Of a stretch of 64,000 bases of DNA, positions 18,722 through 27,883 are shown piece after piece. The notes below the pieces were generated by a model. That model was given only the letters and a program-made list of their open reading frames with translations. It made no database searches and was not told the DNA's origin. Both the position numbers and the translations under genes were made by a program. How positions within the stretch are numbered: the stretch's first letter is position 1; every line of letters starts with the position of its first letter. Source of the DNA: Vulcaniibacterium gelatinicum (GTDB taxonomy: Bacteria; Pseudomonadota; Gammaproteobacteria; Xanthomonadales; Xanthomonadaceae); assembly GCF_008033445.1 (NCBI RefSeq), contig NZ_VNKO01000001.1, positions 62,001-126,000 of the forward strand, read 5' to 3'.

Positions 18722-20119
18722 ATGACGCGTAGCAAGCGCATCTACGTCCTCGACACCAACGTGCTGATGCACGACCCCACGGCGCTGTTCAAGTTCGAGG
18801 AACACGACGTGTTCCTGCCGATGCAGGTGATCGAGGAACTCGACAATGCCAAGAAGGGCACCTCGGAGGCGAGCCGCAACGCGCGCCAGGTCAGCCGCTT
18901 CATCAACGAGCTGATCGAGGCCCAGGGCGCCGACCGGATCGGCTCCGGCCTGACCCTGACCCGCCCGCAGGGCCTGCAGCTGCGCGGCCCGCAGAGCATC
19001 GGCCGGCTGCGCTTCCAGACCGGGCACTTCGACGCCAACAAGCACTTCGGCGCGGTGGTGCCGGACAATGCGATCCTGTGCGCGATCCTGGCCCTGAAGG
19101 AGGAGGAGCCGGCGATCCCGGTGGTGTTCGTGTCCAAGGACATCAACCTGCGGATCAAGGCCTCGATCGCCGGGATCCTGTCGGAGGACTACGAGAACGA
19201 CCGCGCCCTCGACGACTTCAGCCTGCTCTACACCGGCGCGACCCAACTGCCGGAGGACTTCTGGCAGCGCCACGGCAAGGACCTCAAGTCCTGGACCGAG
19301 AAGGGCCGCACCTACTACGAAGTGACGCTGCGCGAGGACGAGGCATGGTTCCCGAACCAGTTCCTGTACCTGCCCGGCGACGAGGAGACCGAGCTCAAGG
19401 TCGCGCGCGTGGCCGACGGCCGCGCGGTGCTGCAGATCGTGGACGACTACCGCCATTCGCAGCACGCGGTGTGGGGCATCATCGCGCGCAACCGCGAACA
19501 GAACTTCGCGCTCAACGCGCTGATGGACCCGGAGGTGGATTTCGTCACCCTGCTCGGCACCGCCGGCACCGGCAAGACCCTGCTCGCGCTCGCTGCCGGC
19601 CTGGCGCAGACCATGGACCAGCAGCGCTACCGCGAGATCATCATGACCCGCGCCACGGTCAGCGTCGGCGAGGACATCGGCTTCCTCCCCGGCACCGAGG
19701 AGGAGAAGATGACGCCGTGGATGGGCGCGCTCACCGACAACCTGGAAGTGCTCACCCACAACCAGGAAGGCGGCAGCTGGGGGCGCGCGGCGACCAACGA
19801 CCTGCTCGCCTCGCGGATCAAGATCCGCTCGCTCAACTTCATGCGCGGGCGCACCTTCCTCAACCGCTGGCTGATCCTGGACGAGGCGCAGAACCTCACG
19901 CCGAAGCAGATGAAGACCCTGGTCACGCGCGCCGGCCCCGGCACCAAGATCGTGTGCCTGGGCAACGTCGAGCAGATCGACACGCCGTACCTGACCGAGA
20001 CCACCTCCGGCCTGACCTACGCCGTGGACCGTTTCAAGGCCTGGAACCACAGCGCGCACATCACCCTGCGCCGCGGCGAGCGTTCGCGGCTGGCGGATTT
20101 CGCCTCGGAAGTGCTGTAA
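18722..20119 (+). CDS. PIN domain and PhoH-like ATPase fusion
   Basis: 465 residues. The N-terminal PIN domain (about 1-150) starts YVLDTNVLMHDP and keeps acidic residues (FVSKDINLRIKA) expected of a ribonuclease. The C-terminal PhoH P-loop domain (from about 255) has LLGTAGTGKTLLALAAGL (Walker A) and WLILDEAQNLTP (Walker B). PIN-PhoH proteins (YlaK/PhoH2) are RNA helicase-nucleases. The start follows 80 bp of GC-rich spacer after bcp. Confidence 0.9.
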   Translation: MTRSKRIYVLDTNVLMHDPTALFKFEEHDVFLPMQVIEELDNAKKGTSEASRNARQVSRFINELIEAQGADRIGSGLTLTRPQGLQLRGPQSIGRLRFQTGHFDANKHFGAVVPDNAILCAILALKEEEPAIPVVFVSKDINLRIKASIAGILSEDYENDRALDDFSLLYTGATQLPEDFWQRHGKDLKSWTEKGRTYYEVTLREDEAWFPNQFLYLPGDEETELKVARVADGRAVLQIVDDYRHSQHAVWGIIARNREQNFALNALMDPEVDFVTLLGTAGTGKTLLALAAGLAQTMDQQRYREIIMTRATVSVGEDIGFLPGTEEEKMTPWMGALTDNLEVLTHNQEGGSWGRAATNDLLASRIKIRSLNFMRGRTFLNRWLILDEAQNLTPKQMKTLVTRAGPGTKIVCLGNVEQIDTPYLTETTSGLTYAVDRFKAWNHSAHITLRRGERSRLADFASEVL

Positions 20120-20129
20120 CGCGGCTCGC

Positions 20130-20810
20130 ATGATCTCGCGGCTGCCGGCTTGGGTCTGGGTGGGCGCGGCCAGCCTGGCGGTGGTGGCCGGCATGGTGAA
20201 CGTGGTCGGGTTCCTCGGTTTCGAGCACCAGGCGGTCACCCACCTCACCGGCACCACCACCCTGCTCGGCGCCGCGCTCGCGCAGGGCCAGGGCGGACTC
20301 GCCGCGCACCTGCTCCTGCTGATCGCCGCGTTCGTCGGCGGCGCGGTGCTCAGCGGCGTGATCATCCAGGACAGCACCCTGCGCCTCGGCCGGCGCTACG
20401 GCGTGGCGCTCGCGATCGAGGCGGCGCTGCTGTTCGCCGCGGTGCCGCTGTTCGAGCGCCAGCAGATCGCCGGTGCGGCGCTGGCGGCGATGGCCTGCGG
20501 ACTGCAGAACGCGATGACCGCCACCTACAGCGGCACGCTGGTGCGCACTTCGCACCTGACCGGGATGTTCACCGACCTCGGCGTGTTCCTCGGCCACCGG
20601 CTGCGCGGGATGCCGGCGGATCGCCGCCGCCTCACCCTGTGCCTGCTGATCATCGGCGGCTTCGCGCTCGGCGGGGTGCTGGGCGCGCTGCTGTTCCCCG
20701 TGTTCGCCTACCGCACGCTCTACCTTCCCGCCGCGCTCACCGGCGGCACCGGGCTGGCCTATGTCGCCTATCGCCTGTGGCGCGGGCCGGGAGGCACACT
20801 GTCGCCATGA
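20130..20810 (+). CDS. DUF1275 (YoaK) family membrane protein
   Basis: 226 residues with about six membrane segments. The family features [19 protein letters not shown] near the N-terminus and [29 protein letters not shown] in the middle are clear. Function is unknown; members are inner-membrane proteins. The stop overlaps the thiD start as ATGA, so the two may be co-translated. Confidence 0.88.
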   Translation: MISRLPAWVWVGAASLAVVAGMVNVVGFLGFEHQAVTHLTGTTTLLGAALAQGQGGLAAHLLLLIAAFVGGAVLSGVIIQDSTLRLGRRYGVALAIEAALLFAAVPLFERQQIAGAALAAMACGLQNAMTATYSGTLVRTSHLTGMFTDLGVFLGHRLRGMPADRRRLTLCLLIIGGFALGGVLGALLFPVFAYRTLYLPAALTGGTGLAYVAYRLWRGPGGTLSP

Positions 20811-21610
20811 GCCATATCCGCCCCCCTTCGGCCCTCACCATCGCCGGCTCCGATTCCGGCGGCGGGGCCGGCATCCAGGCCGACCTGAAGACCTTCGCCG
20901 CGCACCGCGTGCACGGACTGTCGGCGATCGCCGCACTGACCGCGCAGCATACCCGCGCGGTGACCGCAGTGCACGTGCCGGACACCGGCTTCCTGCGCGC
21001 GCAGATCGCCGCCTGCTTCGACGACTTCGACGTGCGTGCGGTCAAGCTCGGCATGCTGGCCACCGCCGAGGTGATCCACGCCGTGGCCGACGCGCTCGAG
21101 ACCTACCGCCCCGCGCACGTCGTGCTCGACCCGGTGATGATCGCCACCTCCGGTGCGCGGCTGCTGGCCGATGACGCACTGGAGGCGCTGCGCGGCCGGC
21201 TGCTGCCGCTGGCCAGCGTGGTCACGCCCAACCTGCCGGAGGCGGAGGCGCTGCTGGGCGCGCCGATCCCCGACGTCGCGGCGATGCACGCCGCCTGCGC
21301 ACGCCTGCGCCAACGCGGCGCGCGTGCGGTGCTGCTCAAGGGCGGCCACCTCACCGCGGGCGACAGCGTCGCCGATGTCTTCGCCGACGCCGCCACCACG
21401 CGCGAGATCCGCCATCCGCGCCTCGCCCTGGAGGCGCACGGCACCGGCTGCACCCTGGCCTCGGCGATCGCCGCGCGGCTGTGCCTGGGCGATGCGCTCG
21501 CCGACGCCTGCAGCGCGGCCTCCGACTACGTGCACCGCGCGCTGCGCCTGGGCTACCGGCCCGGCCGCTCGCCGATCGTCGTGCTGGACCACTTCGGCGC
21601 CGCGTCATGA
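20807..21610 (+). CDS. thiD: Hydroxymethylpyrimidine/phosphomethylpyrimidine kinase
   Basis: 267 residues, ribokinase fold. Phosphorylates HMP and HMP-P for thiamine synthesis. Motifs: [20 protein letters not shown] (substrate binding), [29 protein letters not shown] and the anion hole/catalytic [17 protein letters not shown] overlaps join it to genes on both sides. Confidence 0.94.
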   Translation: MSHIRPPSALTIAGSDSGGGAGIQADLKTFAAHRVHGLSAIAALTAQHTRAVTAVHVPDTGFLRAQIAACFDDFDVRAVKLGMLATAEVIHAVADALETYRPAHVVLDPVMIATSGARLLADDALEALRGRLLPLASVVTPNLPEAEALLGAPIPDVAAMHAACARLRQRGARAVLLKGGHLTAGDSVADVFADAATTREIRHPRLALEAHGTGCTLASAIAARLCLGDALADACSAASDYVHRALRLGYRPGRSPIVVLDHFGAAS

Positions 21611-22446
21611 ACGTGGCTGCACGCGAAGTCCCGGTCGTCGCCGACGACGGCCATCGCTGGATGCTGCAGGCGCGCCTGCCTGCCTCGCCCGGCGCGAGCC
21701 TGCTGTGGCTGCCCGGCATGGGCATCGCCGCGCGCCACTTCCTGCCCTTCGCCGAGGCGCTGGCCGCGCGCGGCATCGCCGTGTTCGTGCACGACTGGCG
21801 CGGCATCGGCAGCAGCAGCGTGCGCGCCGGGCGCGGGCGCGACTGGGGCTACCGCGAACTGCTCACGCTCGACCTGCCTGCCGCGGAAGCCGCCATCGCG
21901 CACGCCACGCCCGGCCTGCCGCGCATCGCCGGCGGCCACAGCCTCGGCGGCCAGCTCGCCTGCTGCCGCGCGGCACTCGCGCCCGGAAGCGCGGACGCGC
22001 TGTGGCTGGTCGCCAGCGGCGTGCCGTACTGGCGCGCGTTCCCGTGGCGCACGCGCTGGTGGCTGCCGGCCGCGTACGGCGTGCTGCGCGGGATCACCGA
22101 GCTCATCGGCAAGCTGCCGGGGCGGCGGATCGGCTTCGGCGGCGAGGAGGCGCGCGGCCTGATCCGGGACTGGACGCGCTGCGGCTTCACCGGCCGCTAT
22201 GCCGCGGCGGGGCTCGCCGCGAATCTCGAATCCGCGCTGTCCACGGTCACGGTGCCGGTCCGCGCGGTGCTGATGACGCACGACTGGCTGGCGCCGGGCT
22301 CCTCGCTGCGCGCACTGCTCGGCAAGATGCCGCAGGCCCCGGCCACGATCCTGCCGCTGGACGAGGCCGCCCCCGGCACGCCGGCCGACCACTACACGTG
22401 GATGAAGCAGCCGGACGCCACCGCCGATCTGCTGACCGGCCGCTGA
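21607..22446 (+). CDS. Alpha/beta hydrolase
   Basis: 279 residues with the alpha/beta-hydrolase fold: LLWLPGMGIAARHFLPFAEAL (oxyanion strand), VFVHDWRGIGSSS and the nucleophile elbow GGHSLGGQLA, then a late His (ADHYTWMK). It resembles the YheT/serine aminopeptidase-like hydrolases with an unknown substrate. The start codon overlaps the thiD stop (ATGA). No signal peptide, so cytoplasmic. Confidence 0.82.
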   Translation: MNVAAREVPVVADDGHRWMLQARLPASPGASLLWLPGMGIAARHFLPFAEALAARGIAVFVHDWRGIGSSSVRAGRGRDWGYRELLTLDLPAAEAAIAHATPGLPRIAGGHSLGGQLACCRAALAPGSADALWLVASGVPYWRAFPWRTRWWLPAAYGVLRGITELIGKLPGRRIGFGGEEARGLIRDWTRCGFTGRYAAAGLAANLESALSTVTVPVRAVLMTHDWLAPGSSLRALLGKMPQAPATILPLDEAAPGTPADHYTWMKQPDATADLLTGR

Positions 22447-22593
22447 CGCGCCGCTCCCGCGCGCATCCCTCGACCGGGTGCGTACGTATCTGCGGGCGTG
22501 AACGCGCTCATCCGCTCCCGGGCTTCCGGTGCCCCCATGCCGTTCGCCACGGGGCTAACATGGGCGTGGAATTTCTCCCCCGGAGCACCCTGC

Positions 22594-23166
22594 ATGGCGG
22601 ATGCGGCATCCGCGCAGACCATGGACCGACAGGGACTGGAACGCCTGCTCGGCGAGGTCGCCGGCGGCGACCAGGGCGCGTTCGAGCGCCTCTACCACGC
22701 CACGTCCGCCAAGCTGTTCGGGATCTGCCTGCACCTGCTGCGCGAACGCGACCAGGCCGAGGACGTGCTGCAGGAGGTGTACGCCACGATCTGGCGCAAG
22801 GCCGCACAGTACGACGCGCGCATCGCCAGCCCGATCTCGTGGCTGGCGATGATCGCGCACAACAAGGCCATAGACCGCCTGCGCGCCGAACGCACCGCAC
22901 GCCAGAGCGTGCCGCTCGATCTGATCGAGGATCCCGGTGACGGTGGCGCGGCCGCGCAGGCCCTGGCCGAGCAGGCCGGCACCCAGCGGCGCCTGGCGAT
23001 GTGCCTGGAGCAGCTGGAAGCGCGCCGGCGCACCCTGATCCGCGTCGCCTTCTTCGAAGGTGCCACCTACGAGGAACTCGCGCAACGCTCCGGCACGCCG
23101 ATCGGCACCGTGAAAAGCTGGATCCGTCGCGGCCTGCAACAGCTCCGGAGCTGCCTGGAACGATGA
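22594..23166 (+). CDS. ECF RNA polymerase sigma factor (SigK/EcfK-like)
   Basis: 190 residues. Region 2 contains FERLYHATSAKLFGICLHLL, DVLQEVYATIW and the DNA-melting SPISWLAMIAHNKAIDRLRAER; region 4 has ATYEELAQRSGTPIGTVKSWIRRGL. A GGAG-containing site precedes the ATG at 22594. Its stop overlaps the next ATG (ATGA), and that gene encodes a matching RskA-type anti-sigma factor, so its activity is probably held off by that partner until an envelope or oxidative signal. Confidence 0.92.
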   Translation: MADAASAQTMDRQGLERLLGEVAGGDQGAFERLYHATSAKLFGICLHLLRERDQAEDVLQEVYATIWRKAAQYDARIASPISWLAMIAHNKAIDRLRAERTARQSVPLDLIEDPGDGGAAAQALAEQAGTQRRLAMCLEQLEARRRTLIRVAFFEGATYEELAQRSGTPIGTVKSWIRRGLQQLRSCLER

Positions 23167-23936
23167 GCATGCCCTCGCCCCCGCTGCCGCCCGAACCGGA
23201 AGGCGACGAGCTGCTCGCCGCGGAGTACGCACTCGGCGTGCTGGACGATGCCGCCCGCCGCGAACTCGAGGCGCGCCTGCCACGCGAAGCCGCACTCGCC
23301 CGCGCCGTCGCCGCGTGGCGGGAACGCCTGGCGCCGATGCTCGACGAGGCCGCGGAGGTCGCCCCGCCGTTGTGGATGTGGGCACGCATCCGCGCCCGCC
23401 TGGGCCTGGGCGATGCCGGCGCGCGCCGCACGCCGCTGTGGCAGCGGCTGCCGTTCTGGCGCGGCATGGCGTTCGCCGGCCTGGCCGCGACCGCGGCCAG
23501 CCTGGTCGCGCTGGTCGGCCTGCGCGGCCCGCTGTTCGCGCCGCCGGCGGAACCGGGCGTGCCCGTCGCCGGCGCGAACCTGCCGCACCCGGTGCGCTGG
23601 CTGGCCACCGTCGTCCGCGAAGGCGGCGTGCCGGCCTATGTCGCGGCCGTGGACGAGGACGCCTGCACCATCCTGCTCATGCCGCGTCCCGACGCCGCGG
23701 TGCCCGCCGGCAAGGTGGCCGAGCTGTGGGTGATCGCCGGCGACGGCGTGCCGCGCTCGCTCGGCCTGCCGGATCCCGGGCGCGTGCACGCGATCGAAAT
23801 CCCGCGCCCGTTGCGCATGCACCTGCAGACCGCCACGGTGATGGCCGTCTCGCTCGAACCCCCGGGCGGCTCGCCGACCGGCCTGCCGACCGGCCCGGTC
23901 GTCGCCCAGGGCAGGCTCACCACGCTGGTGCCGTAA
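23163..23936 (+). CDS. RskA family anti-sigma factor
   Basis: 257 residues. The N-terminal zinc-finger-like/ASD helix bundle has LLAAEYALGVLDDAARRELEARL, then one membrane helix (about residues 101-120, AFAGLAATAASLVALVGL) and a periplasmic RskA-C domain (WLATVVREGGVPAYVAAVDEDACTILLMP region). Fits a membrane sequestrator of the preceding ECF sigma factor, with which it is translationally coupled. Convergent with fabB, 9 bp away. Confidence 0.9.
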   Translation: MSMPSPPLPPEPEGDELLAAEYALGVLDDAARRELEARLPREAALARAVAAWRERLAPMLDEAAEVAPPLWMWARIRARLGLGDAGARRTPLWQRLPFWRGMAFAGLAATAASLVALVGLRGPLFAPPAEPGVPVAGANLPHPVRWLATVVREGGVPAYVAAVDEDACTILLMPRPDAAVPAGKVAELWVIAGDGVPRSLGLPDPGRVHAIEIPRPLRMHLQTATVMAVSLEPPGGSPTGLPTGPVVAQGRLTTLVP

Positions 23937-23945
23937 GCGCGGGCC

Positions 23946-25154
23946 TCACACCCGCGCGAACACCAGGCTCGCGTTGGTGCCGCCGAAACCGAAGCTGTTG
24001 GACATCACCGTGTCCACGCGGCGCTCCACGCTCGCGCGCAGGATCGGGAAGGCCTCCGCGCGCGGATCGAGCTCGGCGATGTTGGCCGAACCGGCCAGGA
24101 ACCCGTCACGCAGCATCAGCAGGCAGTAGATCGCCTCGTGCACGCTGGCCGCGCCGAGCGAATGCCCGCTCAGCGCCTTGGTCGAGGACAGCGGCGGCAC
24201 CGCACCGCCGAACGCCTCGCGCACCGCCTCCAGCTCGACGATGTCGCCGAGCGGCGTGGAGGTGCCGTGGGTATTGAGGTAGTCCACCGGCGCGGACACA
24301 TGCTCCAGCGCCATGCGCATGCAGCGCACTGCCCCCTCGCCCGACGGCGCCACCATGTCCGCGCCGTCCGAGGTCACGCCGTAGCCCACCAGCTCGGCGT
24401 GGATCCGCGCACCGCGCGCCCGCGCATGCGCGTAATCCTCCAGCACCAGCATCCCGCCGCCGCCGGCGATCACGAACCCGTCGCGGCCCACGTCGTACGG
24501 CCGCGAGGCGCGCGCCGGATCGTCGTTGTGGTGCGTGGACAGCGCGCCCATCGCGTCGAATTGCGCGGTCATGCCCCAGTGCACCTCCTCGCCGCCGCCG
24601 GCGAAGACGATGTCCTGCGCGCCATGCCGGATCAGGTCCGCCGCCGCGCCGATGCAGTGCGCCGAGGTCGCGCACGCCGCCGAGATCGAATAACTCACGC
24701 CGCGGATGCCGAACGCGGTGGCGAGCGAGGCCGACACCGTCGAGCACATCGTGCGCGGCACCATGTACGGCCCCACCTTGCGCACGCCGCGCGCGCGCAG
24801 CAGGTCGCCGGTCTCGATCTGCCAGTGCGCAGAACCGCCGCCCGATCCCGCGATCACGCCCGTGCGCGGCGCATGCACCAGCGCCGGATCCAGCCCCGCG
24901 TCGGCGATCGCGTCCTGCATCGCCACGTAGGCGTACGCCGCCGCATCGCCCATGAAGCGGCGCAGCTTGCGGTCTATGCGCGCCTCCAGGTCAATGTCCG
25001 GCACGCCAGCCACCTGGCTGCGCAGGCCGAGCTCCGCATATTCGGGAATGTGGCGGATGCCCGCACGCTGCGCGCGCAGGGCGGCCGACACACTGTCCGC
25101 ATCGTTGCCCAGGCAGGACACGATGCCCATTCCAGTCACGACGACCCGGCGCAT
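23946..25154 (-). CDS. fabB: 3-oxoacyl-ACP synthase I
   Basis: 402 residues. Elongates acyl-ACP in type II fatty acid synthesis and is needed for unsaturated fatty acids. The catalytic Cys161 ([10 protein letters not shown]), His296 (NTHGTSTP) and His331 (ALSGHSLGA) with Lys326 are all present. Overlaps nothing; begins 1 bp after the fabA stop, so it is in the same operon. A complete thiolase fold of usual length. Confidence 0.95.
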   Translation of the reverse strand: MRRVVVTGMGIVSCLGNDADSVSAALRAQRAGIRHIPEYAELGLRSQVAGVPDIDLEARIDRKLRRFMGDAAAYAYVAMQDAIADAGLDPALVHAPRTGVIAGSGGGSAHWQIETGDLLRARGVRKVGPYMVPRTMCSTVSASLATAFGIRGVSYSISAACATSAHCIGAAADLIRHGAQDIVFAGGGEEVHWGMTAQFDAMGALSTHHNDDPARASRPYDVGRDGFVIAGGGGMLVLEDYAHARARGARIHAELVGYGVTSDGADMVAPSGEGAVRCMRMALEHVSAPVDYLNTHGTSTPLGDIVELEAVREAFGGAVPPLSSTKALSGHSLGAASVHEAIYCLLMLRDGFLAGSANIAELDPRAEAFPILRASVERRVDTVMSNSFGFGGTNASLVFARV

Positions 25155-25155
25155 G

Positions 25156-25671
25156 TCAGAACCCTTCGGTCGAGGCGAACAGCCCCACGCGCAGGTCCTT
25201 TGCGGTGTAGATCTCGCGCCCGTCCACCAGCGTGCGCCCGTCGCCGAACACCAGCGCCAACCGCCCGCGCATCACCCGGCGGATGTCAATCTCGTAAGAC
25301 ACCAGCCGCGCATCCGGCAGCACCTGCCCGGTGAACTTCACCTCGCCCACCCCCAGCGCACGCCCGCGCCCCGGCTCGCCCAGCCACGGCAGGTAGAACC
25401 CGCACAGCTGCCACATCGCATCCAGCCCCAGGCACCCCGGCATCACCGGATCGCCCTCGAAGTGGCACTGGAAGAACCACAGGTCCGGCCGGATATCGAG
25501 CTCGGCGCGGATCATGCCCTTGCCGTAGGCCCCGCCTTCGGTGGAGATGTGGGTGATGCGGTCGAACATCAGCATCGGCGGCGCCGGCAAACGCGCGTTG
25601 CCGGGCCCGAACAGCTCGCCGCGGGCACAGGCCAGCAGCTGGTCGCGGTCGAGGGAGGAAGGGCGGTTCAT
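25156..25671 (-). CDS. fabA: 3-hydroxydecanoyl-ACP dehydratase/isomerase
   Basis: 171 residues. Dehydrates 3-hydroxydecanoyl-ACP and isomerises trans-2 to cis-3 decenoyl-ACP, the branch point to unsaturated fatty acids. Hot-dog fold with His70 ([14 protein letters not shown]) and Asp84 (LGLDAMWQ), the same numbering as E. coli. Paired with fabB. A TAGAAT (-10-like) sits on the minus strand about 30 bp before the start. Confidence 0.96.
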   Translation of the reverse strand: MNRPSSLDRDQLLACARGELFGPGNARLPAPPMLMFDRITHISTEGGAYGKGMIRAELDIRPDLWFFQCHFEGDPVMPGCLGLDAMWQLCGFYLPWLGEPGRGRALGVGEVKFTGQVLPDARLVSYEIDIRRVMRGRLALVFGDGRTLVDGREIYTAKDLRVGLFASTEGF

Positions 25672-25853
25672 CGGGAGGATCAGGGGGGATGGACCGGCAA
25701 TTCTACCGGCTCGGCCGATTCCACCCGAGCCTGCCCGCCATACGCCAGCGCATGCAAATCCAGGATCATGACGGCGCGAGCGAAGCCTTCACCTCGTTGC
25801 CATCACGACCATCCGACTCATGCGCTGGTCATCGCGGCCCGAACCGTATGACC

Positions 25854-27014
25854 TCAGCCAGCTGAAGGCGGACCCGGCTGCCGCTTGATGTCGTCCTGAG
25901 CCTGCGGTGCCGCGGCCGCGTAGCTGCCTGCAAACCATGACATCGGTGCTGTTTCCCGCGCCGGTTGCGAAGCCGCGGCGAGCGGGTACCCGCCCTGCCC
26001 TGGATACCCCCAGCCCGGATGCCCCTGGTAGCGGGATTGTCCGCGCGAGGCTGCCAGCCCGCCGTCATTGGACCCCATGTACGGCGCGAACGCGCCGAGC
26101 GTGCCCTGGAAGAAGCTCGCCGCCATCGGGGGCGCACTGACGATGAGCACCGTCAGGATCAGTCCGAGCCCGCCCTGTTGCAGCGCCAGGCTGTTGATGC
26201 CCTCGGTGCTGGCGCCGAAGAACTTGCCGGTCCAGAACGCCGCCGCCACCGCCAGCACCGCATCGAGCGCCAGCGCCACCATCACGCTGAGCAGCGCCAG
26301 CGAAAACAGCGTCCCGATTCCGTACCACAACCACCGATGGAACAGCTGTTTGGTCTGGTCGAACAGCAGGCAGAGGACGAACAAGGGCCCGAGCCCCACG
26401 ATCAGTGCCATCGCGATCTTGTTCAGCAGCAGCATCGCGCCGCCGGTGATCGCCGGCCCGGCGATGCCGATGCCGGTGAACCACAGGTTGCGGTCCTTGG
26501 CGCCCTGGACCGCCGGGTCTTCGCCGGTATGCAGCGCGTCTATGCTCGACATCGCCAGCTGCATGTAGCCGAGGCTGCGGTCTATCCGGTCATAGGCGTT
26601 CTCGTCCTTGCCGGTGACCACCTTGGTGACGGCCCGGTTGAGATCGTCGGTGAGGAATCGAGACAACGAGGTCCCGCCCAGCGCAAAGGTCGTGGCCACC
26701 GAGACGATCAGCGTGGCGCGCAGGGACTGGGTCACGAACTGCATCATCGGTTCGCGCGACCGCCCGGTGACGATGCGGTACCCCTGGACGAAGATCCACA
26801 GCGTCATCAGCACCAGCGCCAGTCCGCCCGCCGCCGCCATGCTTCGTCCCAGCAGATGGTCGCGGAACTCGTCGAGTTCGTCGCTGAGGAAGGAGAAGAT
26901 CTCGCGGAAAAAGTACAGATTGCTGGCATCGCTCAGTAACCCGGCTTTCGGCAGCAGGGGGTTCCACGCCGCTGGAAGCGACAGGTCGGCGATCGTGTCG
27001 AAGGGGATCCACAT
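25854..27014 (-). CDS. virB6: T4SS inner-membrane channel protein VirB6
   Basis: 386 residues of the TrbL/VirB6 family, last gene of the locus. After an N-terminal periplasmic stretch there are about five or six hydrophobic helices (e.g. GLALVLMTLWIFVQGY, LRATLIVSVATTFALGG, AMALIVGLGPLFVLCLLF, LALLSVMVALALDAVLAVAAAF, LGLILTVLIVSAPPMAASFF). VirB6 forms part of the inner-membrane complex through which substrate passes. The last 75 residues are a Gly/Gln/Pro/Ala-rich tail (GHPGWGYPGQGGYP), longer than expected. Confidence 0.88.
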   Translation of the reverse strand: MWIPFDTIADLSLPAAWNPLLPKAGLLSDASNLYFFREIFSFLSDELDEFRDHLLGRSMAAAGGLALVLMTLWIFVQGYRIVTGRSREPMMQFVTQSLRATLIVSVATTFALGGTSLSRFLTDDLNRAVTKVVTGKDENAYDRIDRSLGYMQLAMSSIDALHTGEDPAVQGAKDRNLWFTGIGIAGPAITGGAMLLLNKIAMALIVGLGPLFVLCLLFDQTKQLFHRWLWYGIGTLFSLALLSVMVALALDAVLAVAAAFWTGKFFGASTEGINSLALQQGGLGLILTVLIVSAPPMAASFFQGTLGAFAPYMGSNDGGLAASRGQSRYQGHPGWGYPGQGGYPLAAASQPARETAPMSWFAGSYAAAAPQAQDDIKRQPGPPSAG

Positions 27015-27039
27015 GTGGTTGCTTCCTGGCGGCCTGCGC

Positions 27040-27834
27040 TCAGCGTTCGCGCCGCCGCGCCGCCTTCAGTGCCGTGCGCAACGCGGCCCCCTGCACCACC
27101 GCGCCGAACACTGCGCGCTTGCCGCGCATGGCCGATTCGGCGAGCCTGGCCTGCTCGGCGTTGAGCAGGCGGATGTAGCTGTCGTAGGCGTTCATCGTCG
27201 CCTCCCAGTAGTGCAGTTCCTGTTGCATGCCAGACATGAACCGGAGCGCGTCGTTGTCGTTGGCCGCCACGTTGCCCTGCTCGTTGCTCGCCTGCCGGCG
27301 TTGCTCGATCTGCTGCCACTGCGATTGCAGATCCTGCAGCTTCCGCAGGGTCTTGATCGTCATGTTGTATTGGCGGTTCCTGGCCACCACGATCAGGCGG
27401 CAGACCTCCTTCTGCTGGGACACGACTTCGCCATCGAGGTCAATCTGCAGCCAACCGAGGATCGCACCGAACGGCGAACCGGCACCGCCACAGGCTTCGA
27501 CCCCGTGGGACTCGTCCCGCTCCTCCAGCACCAGCTCCTTCGATTGCAGCGAGGTGACGATGCCCTGCAGGCGGATCAGCTGCTGCCTCATGTGCTGGTA
27601 GGTCTGGTACCAGCGCTGCGCCTGCAGCGCGTACTCCGCGGCATCCTGATAGCGCTGCGTGTAGGTGTTGATCTGGTTCAGCAGGCTCTGCAGGAAGTTC
27701 GGGCCGATTTCGACCACGGCCATGGCGCCCGCGCGCCCCGTGGTGGGAAAGGCGCCCAGGCCAAGGACGATCGCCAGCAGCGCGAGGGCAAGGAGTCCGC
27801 CCCCATGCCGGAATCCGATCCGCAGGATTTCCAT
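27040..27834 (-). CDS. virB5: T4SS pilus-tip protein VirB5
   Basis: 264 residues with a Sec signal peptide (hydrophobic core LLALALLAIVLGLGAF). The rest is largely helical, with many Gln and Leu (YQHMRQQLIRLQGIVTSLQ; KTLRKLQDLQSQWQQIEQRR), as in VirB5/TraC pilus-tip adhesins. ATG 27834 sits directly before the signal; codons further upstream are readthrough. Between virB4 and virB6. Confidence 0.8.
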   Translation of the reverse strand: MEILRIGFRHGGGLLALALLAIVLGLGAFPTTGRAGAMAVVEIGPNFLQSLLNQINTYTQRYQDAAEYALQAQRWYQTYQHMRQQLIRLQGIVTSLQSKELVLEERDESHGVEACGGAGSPFGAILGWLQIDLDGEVVSQQKEVCRLIVVARNRQYNMTIKTLRKLQDLQSQWQQIEQRRQASNEQGNVAANDNDALRFMSGMQQELHYWEATMNAYDSYIRLLNAEQARLAESAMRGKRAVFGAVVQGAALRTALKAARRRER

Positions 27835-27883
27835 CACCAACCTCCGTGTCGTCTGTGGGCTGCCGTGGCCGCCGTGTCGGGAA

